This document shows positions 20,142 through 30,542 of a stretch of 64,000 nt of DNA, piece after piece. A program made the translations under genes and the position numbers. Origin of the DNA: Brachionus koreanus (taxonomy: Eukaryota; Rotifera; Eurotatoria; Ploima; Brachionidae); contig PJRA01000506.1 in assembly GCA_016987375.1 (NCBI GenBank), forward strand, positions 187,854-251,853. Reading direction: 5' to 3'. Below the pieces are notes generated by a model. That model was given only the letters and a program-made list of their open reading frames with translations, did no database searches and had not been told where the DNA came from. Numbering within the stretch: position 1 is the first letter of the stretch; each line of letters opens with the position of its first letter.

Positions 20142-23100
20142 CTAAATTGGAATGGCAGCAATAATAATAATTGCAATTAAAAGAATCAGTACAATCATCC
20201 ATAATCCTTCAAAATAAATTAGAATTTAATATAATTACGCATAAAATTACCGCAAGTTCCTGATTTGTGCATTATAACTCGAGTATTTCTGGTTTCTTTT
20301 ATTAGCCTTTCATTCAAATTATCCATTTTGTCTCCCATGGAATCGATCAAGTCTTTTATTTTTGAAAGATTTTAATAAAGAAAAAAACTTAGGTCCTATC
20401 TTGTACATGATCAGGAGTTTTTGTCAATATAATAGCCAGACAGTCTATTCGACAGGTTAATTATTAAATGATTAATAAACAAGAAATTTTTGAAAACAAA
20501 AGAAAACAAAAATTTAGAAATATTGCTATATTTTTACAAAATATTTTTCATAAAAATATAGCAATACATATTTTATCAAAATATTCCTTTCATGTCCAAA
20601 AAAATAAAGTAAAAGAAAAATTATAGTATAAAATATATTCACTCAATTTTTTCACATGATTTAAAACTTGGTTATAACTAATTTAAGTAAATTTTTTTGA
20701 TTTAAAAAAGATATCTAAAATTTAAAACATGAGTAAATAAAAAGGTTACATTATTTTATAATATCTATTAAGATCTCCATGACAAAGTAATCAGAATTAG
20801 ATTGAGGAACTCTTTAAAGAAATTGAGGTTAAAAATTAATGGCTAGAAAGATAAATTTTAGATGAATTTTCAGTTCATTTAAAAAAATGAAGGAATTAAA
20901 ATTTATTTATCCGCTTTTTGCTTGTATTAAATAAAAATTAAGGAAAACTTATGGAATAAAAATAAAGATTGGAAACTCATAGATTCCTCTTGGGCCAAAT
21001 CCAACATTTCTTAGTATAAAATTATACCGCAAAATCAACGACAAAGAATATTAGAAAGTTGAAATTAAAAATAAAGTTACAAAAAAAAACTGATCAGAAA
21101 AGTTAAAAGTTTTAAGTGGTAATCGTCATTCAAAATCAACAGAATTCTATCTTTGTCACTCATAGGTTGATTATTCTACTATTTTTTTCTAATCCTTCAA
21201 TCAAGTACTCAGAATAAAATCTGAAATACAGATTCTGAGAATCATCAAATATTTTCCACTTAAAAAAAGGACCTAAACAATCTAGTCATGGGTACCATCA
21301 GTGGCGATCACTAGACCGCCAAAATTTGATGTTGGCTGTCTTGATGGTTTCGATGGTTAAATTTTTTTTATTTTTAATATTTTTAATCAATAAAATATCA
21401 GATCTGTAAAAATTTAATATACAATAGCACCCAACACTAAAACAATCCACATTGAGATAGAAATCGATATGATTATGACAGAGCTATCAACTTTTTTATC
21501 ACGACCAAGAAAAACTATGATATAATAGCCAGAGAGACCTAAAACTTTTGTCTCCATACTTCTAACAGGAACAAACTAAAGTACAAACCCCAGCCTAAAC
21601 ACATTAAACAAATAACAAAATTTAATTTAATAATGCTGATATAAAAATTTTTTTAAAAAGATTAGAAACATGAGAGCTGTAAAGAAGGCGCTGCCATTCG
21701 AAACTTCCCTTGAAAAAAATTAAAATTTTTAAATAAAACAAAAATTAAGCATTTTAACTCCCGAATCTTTTTAGAATGAAAGAAATTCCTGATCTTAGAC
21801 TGAACCCAAATATAAACTTTTCAGAAAATTACCATTTTGTCGGTCAACTTCACTACCAATAGTAGTTGCTATTCTCTTTTGATTTTGTACGACATGTGAC
21901 AAAGTCTCTAAACCTCTATCTTGACCTTAAAAACTCGATTTTAAGCATTGACTTTCTGAAAAAATACATGTTTTACTTTGAATAATCTTTTCATGCTGAA
22001 CTGACAATTGTTCTGAATTTAGATTTATGGTTTCTTCAGTTTCGGTAGGCTGTGAATTAAATGCTTCAAAATCAACCAATAAAGAATCCCTATATTTAAA
22101 AATTAAATAATATTGATGAAAAAATTTGGTTTAGTCGATCATTTAATCATCAATAAACCAGCAAATGCTGCTAAATTTCTTCAAAAATTATTTTTATATA
22201 TCAAAAAGAAATGTTTTATTTAATAATTTACATGATTATAAATTTATCAATATACTTGGACAACTTTGGTTAAAACGAGTAAAAACGAAAGAACATTTCA
22301 TTACATTTCGTTTTTTTTAGTGTTGGGAAACGGAGTAGCGATGGCGTTGACGGTGTTTTCTTTTAAATGATTAAATGGTCTTTATTTATCGTAACACAAG
22401 CATGAAAATATTATGCTTTAATTATGCTTTAATTAATTATCAAAGCATATTGCCGTTTCAATAAATTTCGTTTCTACAAGAAACAGCTAGTAGAATTTAT
22501 CCGGCCATTCTGTTTGTCAACACTTTTTTAACTCATTCCAAAATATATGAATAAACCTCAGATTTTATTTACATATTTATAGCTAACAAAAATTCTGAAT
22601 CCAATGTTGGGATTACATTTTTTATTTTTAATTCAAAACTCAAAAAATGGAAAATTTCAGAAAGTTAAGTTTTAATAGTTTCAATTTTCTTTTCAAAAAT
22701 TAAGATTAAAAATAATGATCAATGTAAATGTTTATGTAGTTTTATTTCAGTGAAAAAATTTTTATATAAGCTTTCGTAATTAAGTCCATTTAAAGAATTT
22801 TAAAAAAAATTCTTTTGGTTTAAAATTGTTAAAAAAAAGATATTGATTTTTACTTCATAACTTGGTAATTAATTCAGTCTAACCGTATTCCTTTGTTCAA
22901 TATAGTGTCATAAATCGAAACACCCATTTTTTATTTTTCTTAAATAAAAGCTTATTCTCCAAACACATTTATATCCATAACTTGCTCGATATTTTTGAAT
23001 TTTGATTAATATTTTAGTTGTTAAATGCATCCACCAAAACTGTGTTACGATTTATGTCGCTATAAAGAACATGGAAAAACGGTATTAAGTTTTCTTACCA

Positions 23101-23688
23101 CCTAATAAAATTTGTGATTATACGCTTTCTTTTCCAGGCTATTTGCGAAAGCGGCTAATTTTTCTAAATTTTTAATATTCTAATACTTTTAAAATTCAGC
23201 ATTTTTTTCGAAAATTAATCAAAAAAATTACTTTTGACTTGGACCATCTCCTTTCAATCCTTGATCAATTTGTTTTAAGCTAGTTCTTAATTTATTTAGC
23301 ATATTTTCTCTTCGGTTCTTTTCCAAGTAAGTTCTTTATTTAAAAAAAAAATTAAATAATTTAAAATGTAAATAAAAACTAACAATTTCGATCCATTATT
23401 TTCGTCCAAATCTCTTTCGAGACCATTGATAATTATTTCTATCTTTCCCAATTGATTTTTTATTTGATTTGAAATCTAATTTTGAAAAAAAATTTAAAAA
23501 ATTGTTTTCGAATATTAACAGTAAACTTTGTTATAATTTGAACTTGATTTTGGATATTTAGCTCGTTCACTTAGACTTTGATTTGCTTTTTGGAGCAATT
23601 TTTGCAAATTTTCATGCTCTTTTAACCTAAAAAAATTCTTATTGGGAAGATTTGCAATTTTTAAATTATTTTACCATTTTTCCGACAT
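20142..23688 (-). CDS. STX8: Syntaxin-8 (Qc-SNARE), eight exons
   Basis: Exons: 23675-23688, 23527-23626, 23384-23475, 23232-23333, 21977-22089, 21833-21925, 20251-20352 and 20142-20206. Phases close to 681 nt, 226 aa (human 236). Residues 1-100 form the N-terminal helical region. The SNARE motif is about residues 141-200 and begins SQDRGLETLSHVVQNQKRIA (human EQDAGLDALSSIISRQKQMG), continuing IGSEVDRQNDLIDSMGDK and ERLIKETRNTR. The last exon gives CGLWMIVLILLIAIIIIAAI, the single C-terminal anchor, preceded by KSGTC (human KSASCG). Syntaxin-8 pairs with STX7, VTI1B and VAMP7/8 in late-endosome fusion. The 14-nt first exon is the least certain piece; it was chosen because it supplies ATG and the right phase. 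Two introns exceed 1 kb. Confidence 0.9.
20353..21832. other. Large intron of syntaxin-8
   Basis: About 1.48 kb with no exon needed. A GC-richer patch at about 21283-21350 (GGGTACCATCAGTGGCGATC, GACCGCC, GATGTTGGCTGTC) is of unknown origin. Confidence 0.55.
22090..23231. other. Intron of syntaxin-8 with an inverted-repeat element
   Basis: About 1.14 kb. It contains the diverged inverted repeat at 22881-23086 and a somewhat GC-richer patch at about 22320-22360. No coding exon is required by phase. Confidence 0.55.
22881..23086. repeat. Diverged MITE-like inverted repeat
   Basis: Left arm 22881-22921 starts AACCGTATTCC and ends GTCATAAATCGAAAC. The right arm 23044-23086 reads back as its imperfect complement (AATACCGTTTTTCC to GACATAAATCGTAAC). 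About 40-nt arms with several mismatches around a 120-nt A+T-rich middle. Confidence 0.5.
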
Positions 23689-24066
23689 TTTTTAATAAAA
23701 TAAAGTTGTCTAGCTAATTAAAAAAAATTTTTTTTTTTTATCTAATGCAATATAAAATTTTTTATAAATTATTATTTTTTCATTTTGCATAATTCAACTC
23801 TAGGTAATTTAAAAAAATAACTATTTTAACATTTATTCAGAAAAAATTGGAAGTAAAAATTATCATTTCTCTTGTAAGATAGGAATTTTGAAAAATAAAT
23901 TTTTTATCTAATACATCGGTCATTTACGCTGGACCATACATTTACCTAGACTTTTTTTCTAAATATTTTAAAAAATGCTTCTAAAATCATTCAAAATAAT
24001 TTAGTATATGAATGGTAAAAACTTAATAATTTAAAAATAATTTAAATCTAGAGTTCACTCTTAAAA
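23689..24066. other. Divergent intergenic region
   Basis: 378 nt between the syntaxin-8 start (minus) and the 838-aa gene start (plus). It is probably a shared divergent promoter region. No distinct motif is visible. Confidence 0.5.
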
Positions 24067-26583
24067 ATGAATAAAATACTAACCGTTAGGTATTCTTTTG
24101 CTACTAAAAGAATTTTTAATTCATCTTGTCTAGGCCATACTGGGAAGAAATTATTTTCCAGAGAACACAGCACCGAAACAGTTTATCTGCAAGAAACGAG
24201 TGAAATTAAAAAATTAAAAAATTTTAAAAAACTATCTGGTATATTGCAAGTGTTTTTTGATCATCTTACTCAAATGAAATGGACTAGTTTATGCAAAGAC
24301 AAGAAAATAATTGATGGTATCGAGCTTATTCTCAAATTCAATGAGTTCAATCCGTTATTAATCTCACTTATCAACAAAATAAACTCAAGACACGATTTTT
24401 TATCTATAAGAGATTACTTTTTGAAAAATTTGGACACGCTTACTCCAAAAGAGCAAGCTATTCTCTTTCGATTGATGAATTTGCTAGACAAAAACATGAA
24501 AGACAATCCATTGGTGCTAAAACTTGAAAAACTGTACTATGAAAATTTGAATCAGTTTGATCTCAATGATCTTCTTAATTATCACAGAGGATTTTTCATC
24601 CTGCGCAAGCCGTTCTCTCCGTCCAAGTTCGAATCGTTTTCACGTTCAGCTGATATTGTAAACAAAAATATTCTTCAAATGATAGATTCAATTGAGACCA
24701 ATAGCCACAGCCAGACAAATAATCTAGAACCATTTTTTCCCCATATTAACTTGAATTTTTCTGGCCTACCTTTGGTTCTCTCGGCAATTCGACTCTATTC
24801 GCCTATGCTTACAATGGATGCTCAAGTAAATTACTTTCGGGGGCTAATAGAAAAATCCAAAAATTTGTCCGGCTTCGAAGAAAATATTCACATATTGGCC
24901 GATTTATTTGTAGTCTTAGACAAAATATATATTCAAAATCTGAATAAAAACAATCAAATATTCAACTCGTACAAAGAATATAGAAATTTTTTTGAACAAA
25001 ATTTTGGTTTATTAGCTTCGAATCTAAAAAATCTATCCGAAGATTTTGAAAGATTCGAATTATTTATAAAATTTTTTTCAGTATTTGGTGGCACAAACAA
25101 ATTCAAGATGCAAGATCCAGAAAATATTTTTGAATATTTTCAACAAAAGCTCCTCGATTCCACTGATAGTCAAAATATTTACAAATACATATTCTCATTG
25201 AGAGTGTTTAGAAAATCATTTGGATTAAACAGAAATGATTTTAGGAAAGAGTTCGACATGAACCAACTAATAGTCCAAAAAGCCAAGCAAATAGTAGAAA
25301 ATATGGACTTTTTTTCTATCAAACGTCTTCTTGGTGCACTCGATCCAAAATATTTTAATTTTCGACCATCCAATTACGATCTAATTTTAGAATCATTTAA
25401 GATAAAAAAAGACTCGAGTATGGTCGATGATAACCTAATATATTGTTTTACAAATTTTTTTCCCATTTTTTTCAGATCAGAAATAGCCGAACATTTTAAA
25501 CATACCAATCTTTATTCTCTCTATGCTTGTTCAAACCTAAAATATTTTTCTACCAACTTGTCACCAATACTGGAATCATTTGAGAAAAACATAAGGTTTT
25601 ATTTATTCGAAGATCAGATTTATTTGAACGAATTTGTTCGTAGTCTAGAAATGATTAACAATCGTATCCTAATGGAAAATTCTGAAATTCTTATTAGAAT
25701 ATTGACAAAGTCATTTGACGAACTTATAACGAATTTGTCATTGAAAAATTTCGAAACCAAACTTTTTCAGCTAGATATGCCAAGTGATCCGGATCAAAAA
25801 ATTGACTTGAACAAATTAAACTATGACTTCAAACCACTTCGAAATTGTATTGCCACGCTGGCTTTTATTGAAAAACTTGCTCAATTGATGCAAAAAAAAT
25901 CAATAGATTACGGCTTCATAGACCTTAGTGGCCTTGGAATGCAAAGCTTTCAAAAATTTGTTACAAATTTTGCAAACATATTCAAATTTATCAAGAAAAA
26001 TGATATCCATGATGAAAATTTGGAAGAATTACTTAGATTCAACTTGTACAAACTGATCAGACACATGTACTTTATTTCTAGATTGATAAAAATTTCCCAT
26101 TTCTATTCACCAGTTTTAAACAAACAATTGATAGATTCGTTTTTAAGTTTGTGTGAAATTTTGTGTGATCCGAGTTTTGATGGAGAAACAATACAGAACA
26201 GAATATCCAACTCATACGAGCATTTGTTTAAGTTTATGGAATTGTACAGTATGTACGATATTGATTGCAAAGAGGCCGATATAAGCGAGGAGAAAAAGAA
26301 TCAACTAAAACAATACATGGCTATCATATATGAAAAATCCAGGAATGAGTTGAATTTTGTTGACATTGTAAAAAAAAATTATCATCTTCTAAATTTAAAT
26401 ATTCTAAACGAACAGGCTATTGAAGATTTTCAAACCGTAGTCAAAAATAAATCTGATTATTTGAACGATCGTTATGTAAGATTATCAAAAATAATTTATC
26501 AGTATATCAAAATCAAGTTCCCCGACTATAAATTGGATATAAAAATTGATTTGAATGATCATAATAAAAGTAATTTTATTTGA
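24067..26583 (+). CDS. Intronless 838-aa protein, probable mitochondrial, unrecognised
   Basis: An uninterrupted frame of 838 codons, unusual among the intron-bearing neighbours. The first 35 residues are rich in Arg, Lys, Ser and Phe with no acidic residue (RYSFATKRIFNSS, KKLFSREHS), typical of a mitochondrial targeting sequence. The rest is predicted mainly alpha-helical, with repeated Leu/Phe-rich helices, for example LLNYHRGFFILRKPF, KQIVENMDFFSIKRLLGALD and HLFKFMELYSMYDID. No catalytic motif, Cys cluster or membrane helix was found. The layout (presequence plus helical-repeat scaffold) recalls the FASTK/TBRG4 family of mitochondrial RNA proteins, but I see no RAP domain at the C-terminus, so this is only a lead. 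The ATG at 24067 directly begins the presequence. Confidence 0.7.
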   Translation: MNKILTVRYSFATKRIFNSSCLGHTGKKLFSREHSTETVYLQETSEIKKLKNFKKLSGILQVFFDHLTQMKWTSLCKDKKIIDGIELILKFNEFNPLLISLINKINSRHDFLSIRDYFLKNLDTLTPKEQAILFRLMNLLDKNMKDNPLVLKLEKLYYENLNQFDLNDLLNYHRGFFILRKPFSPSKFESFSRSADIVNKNILQMIDSIETNSHSQTNNLEPFFPHINLNFSGLPLVLSAIRLYSPMLTMDAQVNYFRGLIEKSKNLSGFEENIHILADLFVVLDKIYIQNLNKNNQIFNSYKEYRNFFEQNFGLLASNLKNLSEDFERFELFIKFFSVFGGTNKFKMQDPENIFEYFQQKLLDSTDSQNIYKYIFSLRVFRKSFGLNRNDFRKEFDMNQLIVQKAKQIVENMDFFSIKRLLGALDPKYFNFRPSNYDLILESFKIKKDSSMVDDNLIYCFTNFFPIFFRSEIAEHFKHTNLYSLYACSNLKYFSTNLSPILESFEKNIRFYLFEDQIYLNEFVRSLEMINNRILMENSEILIRILTKSFDELITNLSLKNFETKLFQLDMPSDPDQKIDLNKLNYDFKPLRNCIATLAFIEKLAQLMQKKSIDYGFIDLSGLGMQSFQKFVTNFANIFKFIKKNDIHDENLEELLRFNLYKLIRHMYFISRLIKISHFYSPVLNKQLIDSFLSLCEILCDPSFDGETIQNRISNSYEHLFKFMELYSMYDIDCKEADISEEKKNQLKQYMAIIYEKSRNELNFVDIVKKNYHLLNLNILNEQAIEDFQTVVKNKSDYLNDRYVRLSKIIYQYIKIKFPDYKLDIKIDLNDHNKSNFI

Positions 26584-27694
26584 ATTGAATGTTATTAGTC
26601 AATTTCCGAATGATATTGTGATTTTTTGAGAAAAGTTACACAACCAAATATTGAGACCGAAATAACTCTGTTTTTCTCTTGTTTTAGTTCTGCAAAAACA
26701 CTGCAATTTAAAAAACTAACGATTTGAAAAAGCTTATAGTTATTTGCAGACTTACTGAAACTAAATTTAAATAAATGTTAAAAATATGTAGAAGATAATA
26801 AGTTTTGCAGAATCAATTAAGAATAAAATATTAATATTTGCTTTTGTAATTTTACTCAAGAATTCACATTAACATATAATTTTAATTTTAATTTATTTTT
26901 TTGTTCTGAAAATATTGCTTGTTTTTGGACCTACCTTTTCCACTGCATCAGAATTTCAATCAAAAATTTTATACACTTTTTGGAAAGTTAAATTCTTTTT
27001 TACAGGACATTCGAAGATAAATATGCAATTATTTCATTTCACCAAAAACTAGTCAATTTTTATTTTCATCTATTTATTCTTAGTCATTTATCTTTTCGAT
27101 ATTTTTTTTATGTTTTTATTCAATCGCTAAATAAAAATAAAATAAAATTTTTAACCTATAAATAAGAATTATTTAAGTGATTGAAATTAGAAAAAAAAGA
27201 AAAATGAAATTAATAATCACCTTACCGATTAAATTTTTATTTATTTACAAGATTTTTCTTAATTTTTAATTTTGTCTATTTCCGATTAATTAATTGAATA
27301 TATTTTCAAAAAAAATCTCAAAAAAACATGTCTAAACAAGAAATTGTGAAATTTCATGCGAAATCTCTAAAAAAAATAATAGTCAAAAATTTATTCAGAT
27401 TATGAAACAAAGTAAAGCAATTGTTGTTATAACATTGATTTCTAATTCCTCTGATGAGTGACTTCTTTGAATTGTTTCTATTAACAATCGTTCACTTAAG
27501 TTACAGGTTTAGTACTCAACACAGTTACCTGGAGCTGTTAAAAAAGAAATGGTAATCAGTAGAAACGTTTGAATCATTGGTTAGCATTAAATATTCGAAA
27601 TTGATTTTATTTAAAATTTCAATTTTTTTAATATCATGTTTATTTTAAAAATTTTCTTAGCATACTTAAAGTTTTTTTATAAACTTTTAAATTG
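26584..27694. other. Intergenic region downstream of the 838-aa gene
   Basis: 1.1 kb with no exon recognised. The beginning is the 3' UTR. A GAAACAAAGTAAAGCAATTG word at about 27403-27422 resembles the inner part of the hairpin element that follows and may be a relic of another copy. Confidence 0.4.
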
Positions 27695-28022
27695 TGAATT
27701 TTCATATAAAATTTTCAATACAAAAATTAAAAAATTTTATAACTTTTGTTCTAAAGGCCCAAATTTGTTCTGTTGTTGAAACAAAGTGAAACAACTGTTG
27801 TTTCACCTACTGCGGAGGTCTGCAAAATCTGTGCAAATTGATTGCGATTTATTTTCAATATTTTTATATTGAGTGAAATTTTGCAGAGATTTTGCAGACC
27901 TCCGCAGTAGGTGAAACAACAGTTGTTTCACTTTGTTTCAACAACAGAACAAATTTGGGCCTTTAGAACAAAAGTTATAAAATTTTTTGATTTTCGTATT
28001 GAAAATTTTGTATGAAAATTCA
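27695..28022. mobile_element. Hairpin MITE-like element with 136-bp arms
   Basis: Left arm 27695-27830 and right arm 27887-28022 are near-perfect inverted repeats (only scattered differences at the outer ends), with a 56-bp loop. Outer ends are TGAATTTTCATA; inner parts include GTTGAAACAAAGTGAAACAA and the GC-rich CTACTGCGGAGGTCTGC. There is no coding capacity. A related shorter copy is at 34491-34706. Either a non-autonomous DNA transposon or a foldback element. Confidence 0.85.
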
Positions 28023-28937
28023 CATTGGCATAACATTTGGGAATTTAAAAATTTATAAAATAGAATAGAAAAGAATAGTTCGAAGTTCAATTATAACGTT
28101 TTGTTTTGAATAAAGTGAACCTAATATTCAGAAAGTTAAAAATGTGTTTAATTTTTAGATGAGAAATGAATTTTATTGTGAAAGAATAATTCGCCTTGTT
28201 AAAGAGTTTTCGATTAATTCACATTGAAAGTTATTTTTACTATTAAAAAAAATTACTTATTAAATTTGTTATAAATACTTGAGTTTTAATTTCTTTTATT
28301 TATTCAAGATATTTCAAAACTTGAAAAGATTCTTTGATTATATATTTAAAAGCTTTAAACTAGTTTTAATTTAGACTTTGTCTGCAGAGGTTTTCATGAA
28401 AAATTTTTAAAAATATATAGTGATTATGTTTTTAAAAATCCGACATTTGATGATCAAATTCGTACCAGTAAGCAGCTTTTTTAATCTTTAATTTAAGAAA
28501 TAACCTATTTTTTTTTAAAGATTATTCATTTGTACTGGACAAAAATGGAAATTTCCTCAAAAATTCCGAGAATAAATCAACTGAATCTCTTGAGTAATTT
28601 ATCTTAAAAAGTATTCTTTAATTTTTTTGATAAAACTATTTTCTTTTTCATTAGAATTCCGGTTAGAATAATCGAAAATGAGCAAATGTTTAAAAATTGC
28701 ACAAAAATAAAGCGTAATGTATTAAACTATATTGAATACATACAAAAAAAGCATCCTTTATTGATTGTAATTTTCTTTATTAAGACAATTATTTTAATTA
28801 TTTATTGTTTTTTCTAAAGCTCTATCAAAATGAATTGAATAACAAAACAGACGAACAAATAGTCAAAATTGTTGAACTTAAGTTAATTAAATCAATAAAA
28901 GAATTTGTAAAATAAAATCTAACTAATTCTTTTTATA
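28023..28937. other. Intergenic region, no gene seen
   Basis: 915 nt of A+T-rich sequence between the hairpin element and the stop of the small minus-strand gene. Part will be that gene's 3' UTR. Confidence 0.4.
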
Positions 28938-29456
28938 TCAAAATTGTCTAGATTTTTTTATTTTTTTTTTGACTCTTTTTCCAAAATAGCCGCGTCTAGC
29001 GGCCATTCGATTATAATTTCCAGATTTAATGATATGTCTAAATTTCAAAATAATTTTATCAGTAAATTTTTTTGGGCCGATTTGTACCTTGCGATCAAAA
29101 AAACTATTTTTTATTAAAAATCTTTTTTTTGCTTTAAGTCCGCCTAGCGAATTCTTCATTCGAAAATTTAAGAGCTCAATTAAAACTTTTTGCTTTGAAT
29201 AGAGTGAATTTTCTTGTTTGGAAACAAAAATTGTTGGTTTTTGAACACTCCGACATTTTTCTACTAATTTTAAATCATTATCTTCGTCTTCTTTCAATGC
29301 TTGTTCAAATCGACTTGTAAAGCCATCCTTATTAATGATTGCATTACCAACTTCAGCTATTGAACAATCTCCATATTCTGTTTTGGGAAGTTTTATCGTA
29401 GAAAAATTTAAGTTTTGATTACATTTTTTGTCAATTTTACCCATGCACAGACCCAT
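28938..29456 (-). CDS. 172-aa basic protein with predicted N-myristoylation
   Basis: A single-exon frame with a good ATG. It begins MGLCMGKIDKKC: Gly-2 followed by Cys-4 fits an N-myristoyl plus palmitoyl membrane anchor, although position 6 is Gly rather than the preferred Ser/Thr. The middle is mixed charge (QALKEDEDNDLKLVEKC). The C-terminal 60 residues are strongly basic (GLKAKKRFLIKNSFF, ARRGYFGKRVKKKIKKSRQF). No domain is recognised. It starts 150 nt downstream of the DNALI1 stop on the same strand, so a shared transcript is possible. Orphan or fast-evolving gene; real coding status is likely but unproven. Confidence 0.6.
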   Translation of the reverse strand: MGLCMGKIDKKCNQNLNFSTIKLPKTEYGDCSIAEVGNAIINKDGFTSRFEQALKEDEDNDLKLVEKCRSVQKPTIFVSKQENSLYSKQKVLIELLNFRMKNSLGGLKAKKRFLIKNSFFDRKVQIGPKKFTDKIILKFRHIIKSGNYNRMAARRGYFGKRVKKKIKKSRQF

Positions 29457-29605
29457 GTTCTAAAATACCAATCTTATTTTTTCAAATTTTAGCTATTGAA
29501 AATAAAATAAAAAAATTGCTTAGCAAATTTTCTTTTTTTTAAATTAAATTTATTAACAAAAATTTTTTTTAGTTCGAAAAATTAAAGATAGATTAAAAAA
29601 TAATC

Positions 29606-30542
29606 TTATTTTTTTGGAGCGATGATACCTTCCAACTGAGCCTTAAGTTGTTGGTTTGTTTTTTTATAGAATGAAATATCCTCAGCATGTTTCTTTTCTT
29701 CAGCAGCTCTTTGCTCCGAGTTTCTCTTTTCTATTTGTTCGCATTTAGCCTTCCACTCATTCACTTGCTTTTCTAGATCTCTTTTATCCATTTCTAACTC
29801 GTTCACTCGTTTTTCCATATCTGCTTTACCTTGTTCAGCCATTAATGCTTTTCTCATTCCAAATGCAACGCTACTTTCGTAGAGTGTTTGATAAGCCGCA
29901 ATTGTCATTCGAATTTCGTCTCTAACTCTTAATAATAGAAGACCACGTTCTGAACAGCTAATGGTTACTTGTCTGATTAATTCATCTTTAATTTTACAAA
30001 ATAATATGCAGCATCAATTATTGATCTAATAACTTACCGAAACATTGAGAAAATAGTTCCCTTCTTACCGGACATATTCCAGTTTCTCTGGCTTGTCTTT
30101 GTTGCAATCTCATATCTAATTGCTCTTGTAAATTTATCACATCTAATCTGGTTGCTGGAGTACTGGAAACATGTTGAACCCAAAGTTGATTTCCTTCAGT
30201 CCACTCTCTTTGGAAACAGTTAGAAAATATAAATGAAGAATAACTTTTGAAATGAATTACCTCGGCGGAAGAATAGAATTGAGAATTTCGTCTGTTTGCT
30301 GTAGATTTTTTGAATCCAAAGGTTGAAGCTTCTTGTTAGATGACGGACTCAATGGCATCGATGTATCCATTGGAGTAGGCGAAGTCGACTTTAGCGGCTT
30401 GGCCTTAATCAAAAAAGGTTAAATTCAAACACAATCCAATTGTAAAAAACGTTACTTTTGGTGTTCTTTTATCTGTATTACGAGTAACTAATACAGCATT
30501 GTCATATCTTACTAGAGAAGAATTAGGAGGAATGGTACTCAT
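29606..30542 (-). CDS. DNALI1: Axonemal dynein light intermediate polypeptide 1 (p28/p33)
   Basis: Four exons: 30456-30542, 30261-30403, 30038-30207 and 29606-29985. Phases close to 780 nt, 259 aa, the normal length. Identity to DNALI1 is high over the core: LVTRNTDKRTPK, ILPPREWTEGNQLWVQHVSS, QARETGICPVRRELFSQCFD, SERGLLLLRVRDEIRMT, AAYQTLYESSVAFGMRKAL, then a long coiled coil ending NQQLKAQLEGIIAPKK. This is the p28-type light chain of single-headed inner-arm dyneins in motile cilia. Only the first 50 residues (Pro/Ser-rich linker) are poorly conserved. Introns are 52-57 nt, except none larger. Its presence implies that the organism builds motile cilia. It diverges from the PACT-domain gene across a 2.1-kb spacer. 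Confidence 0.97.
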
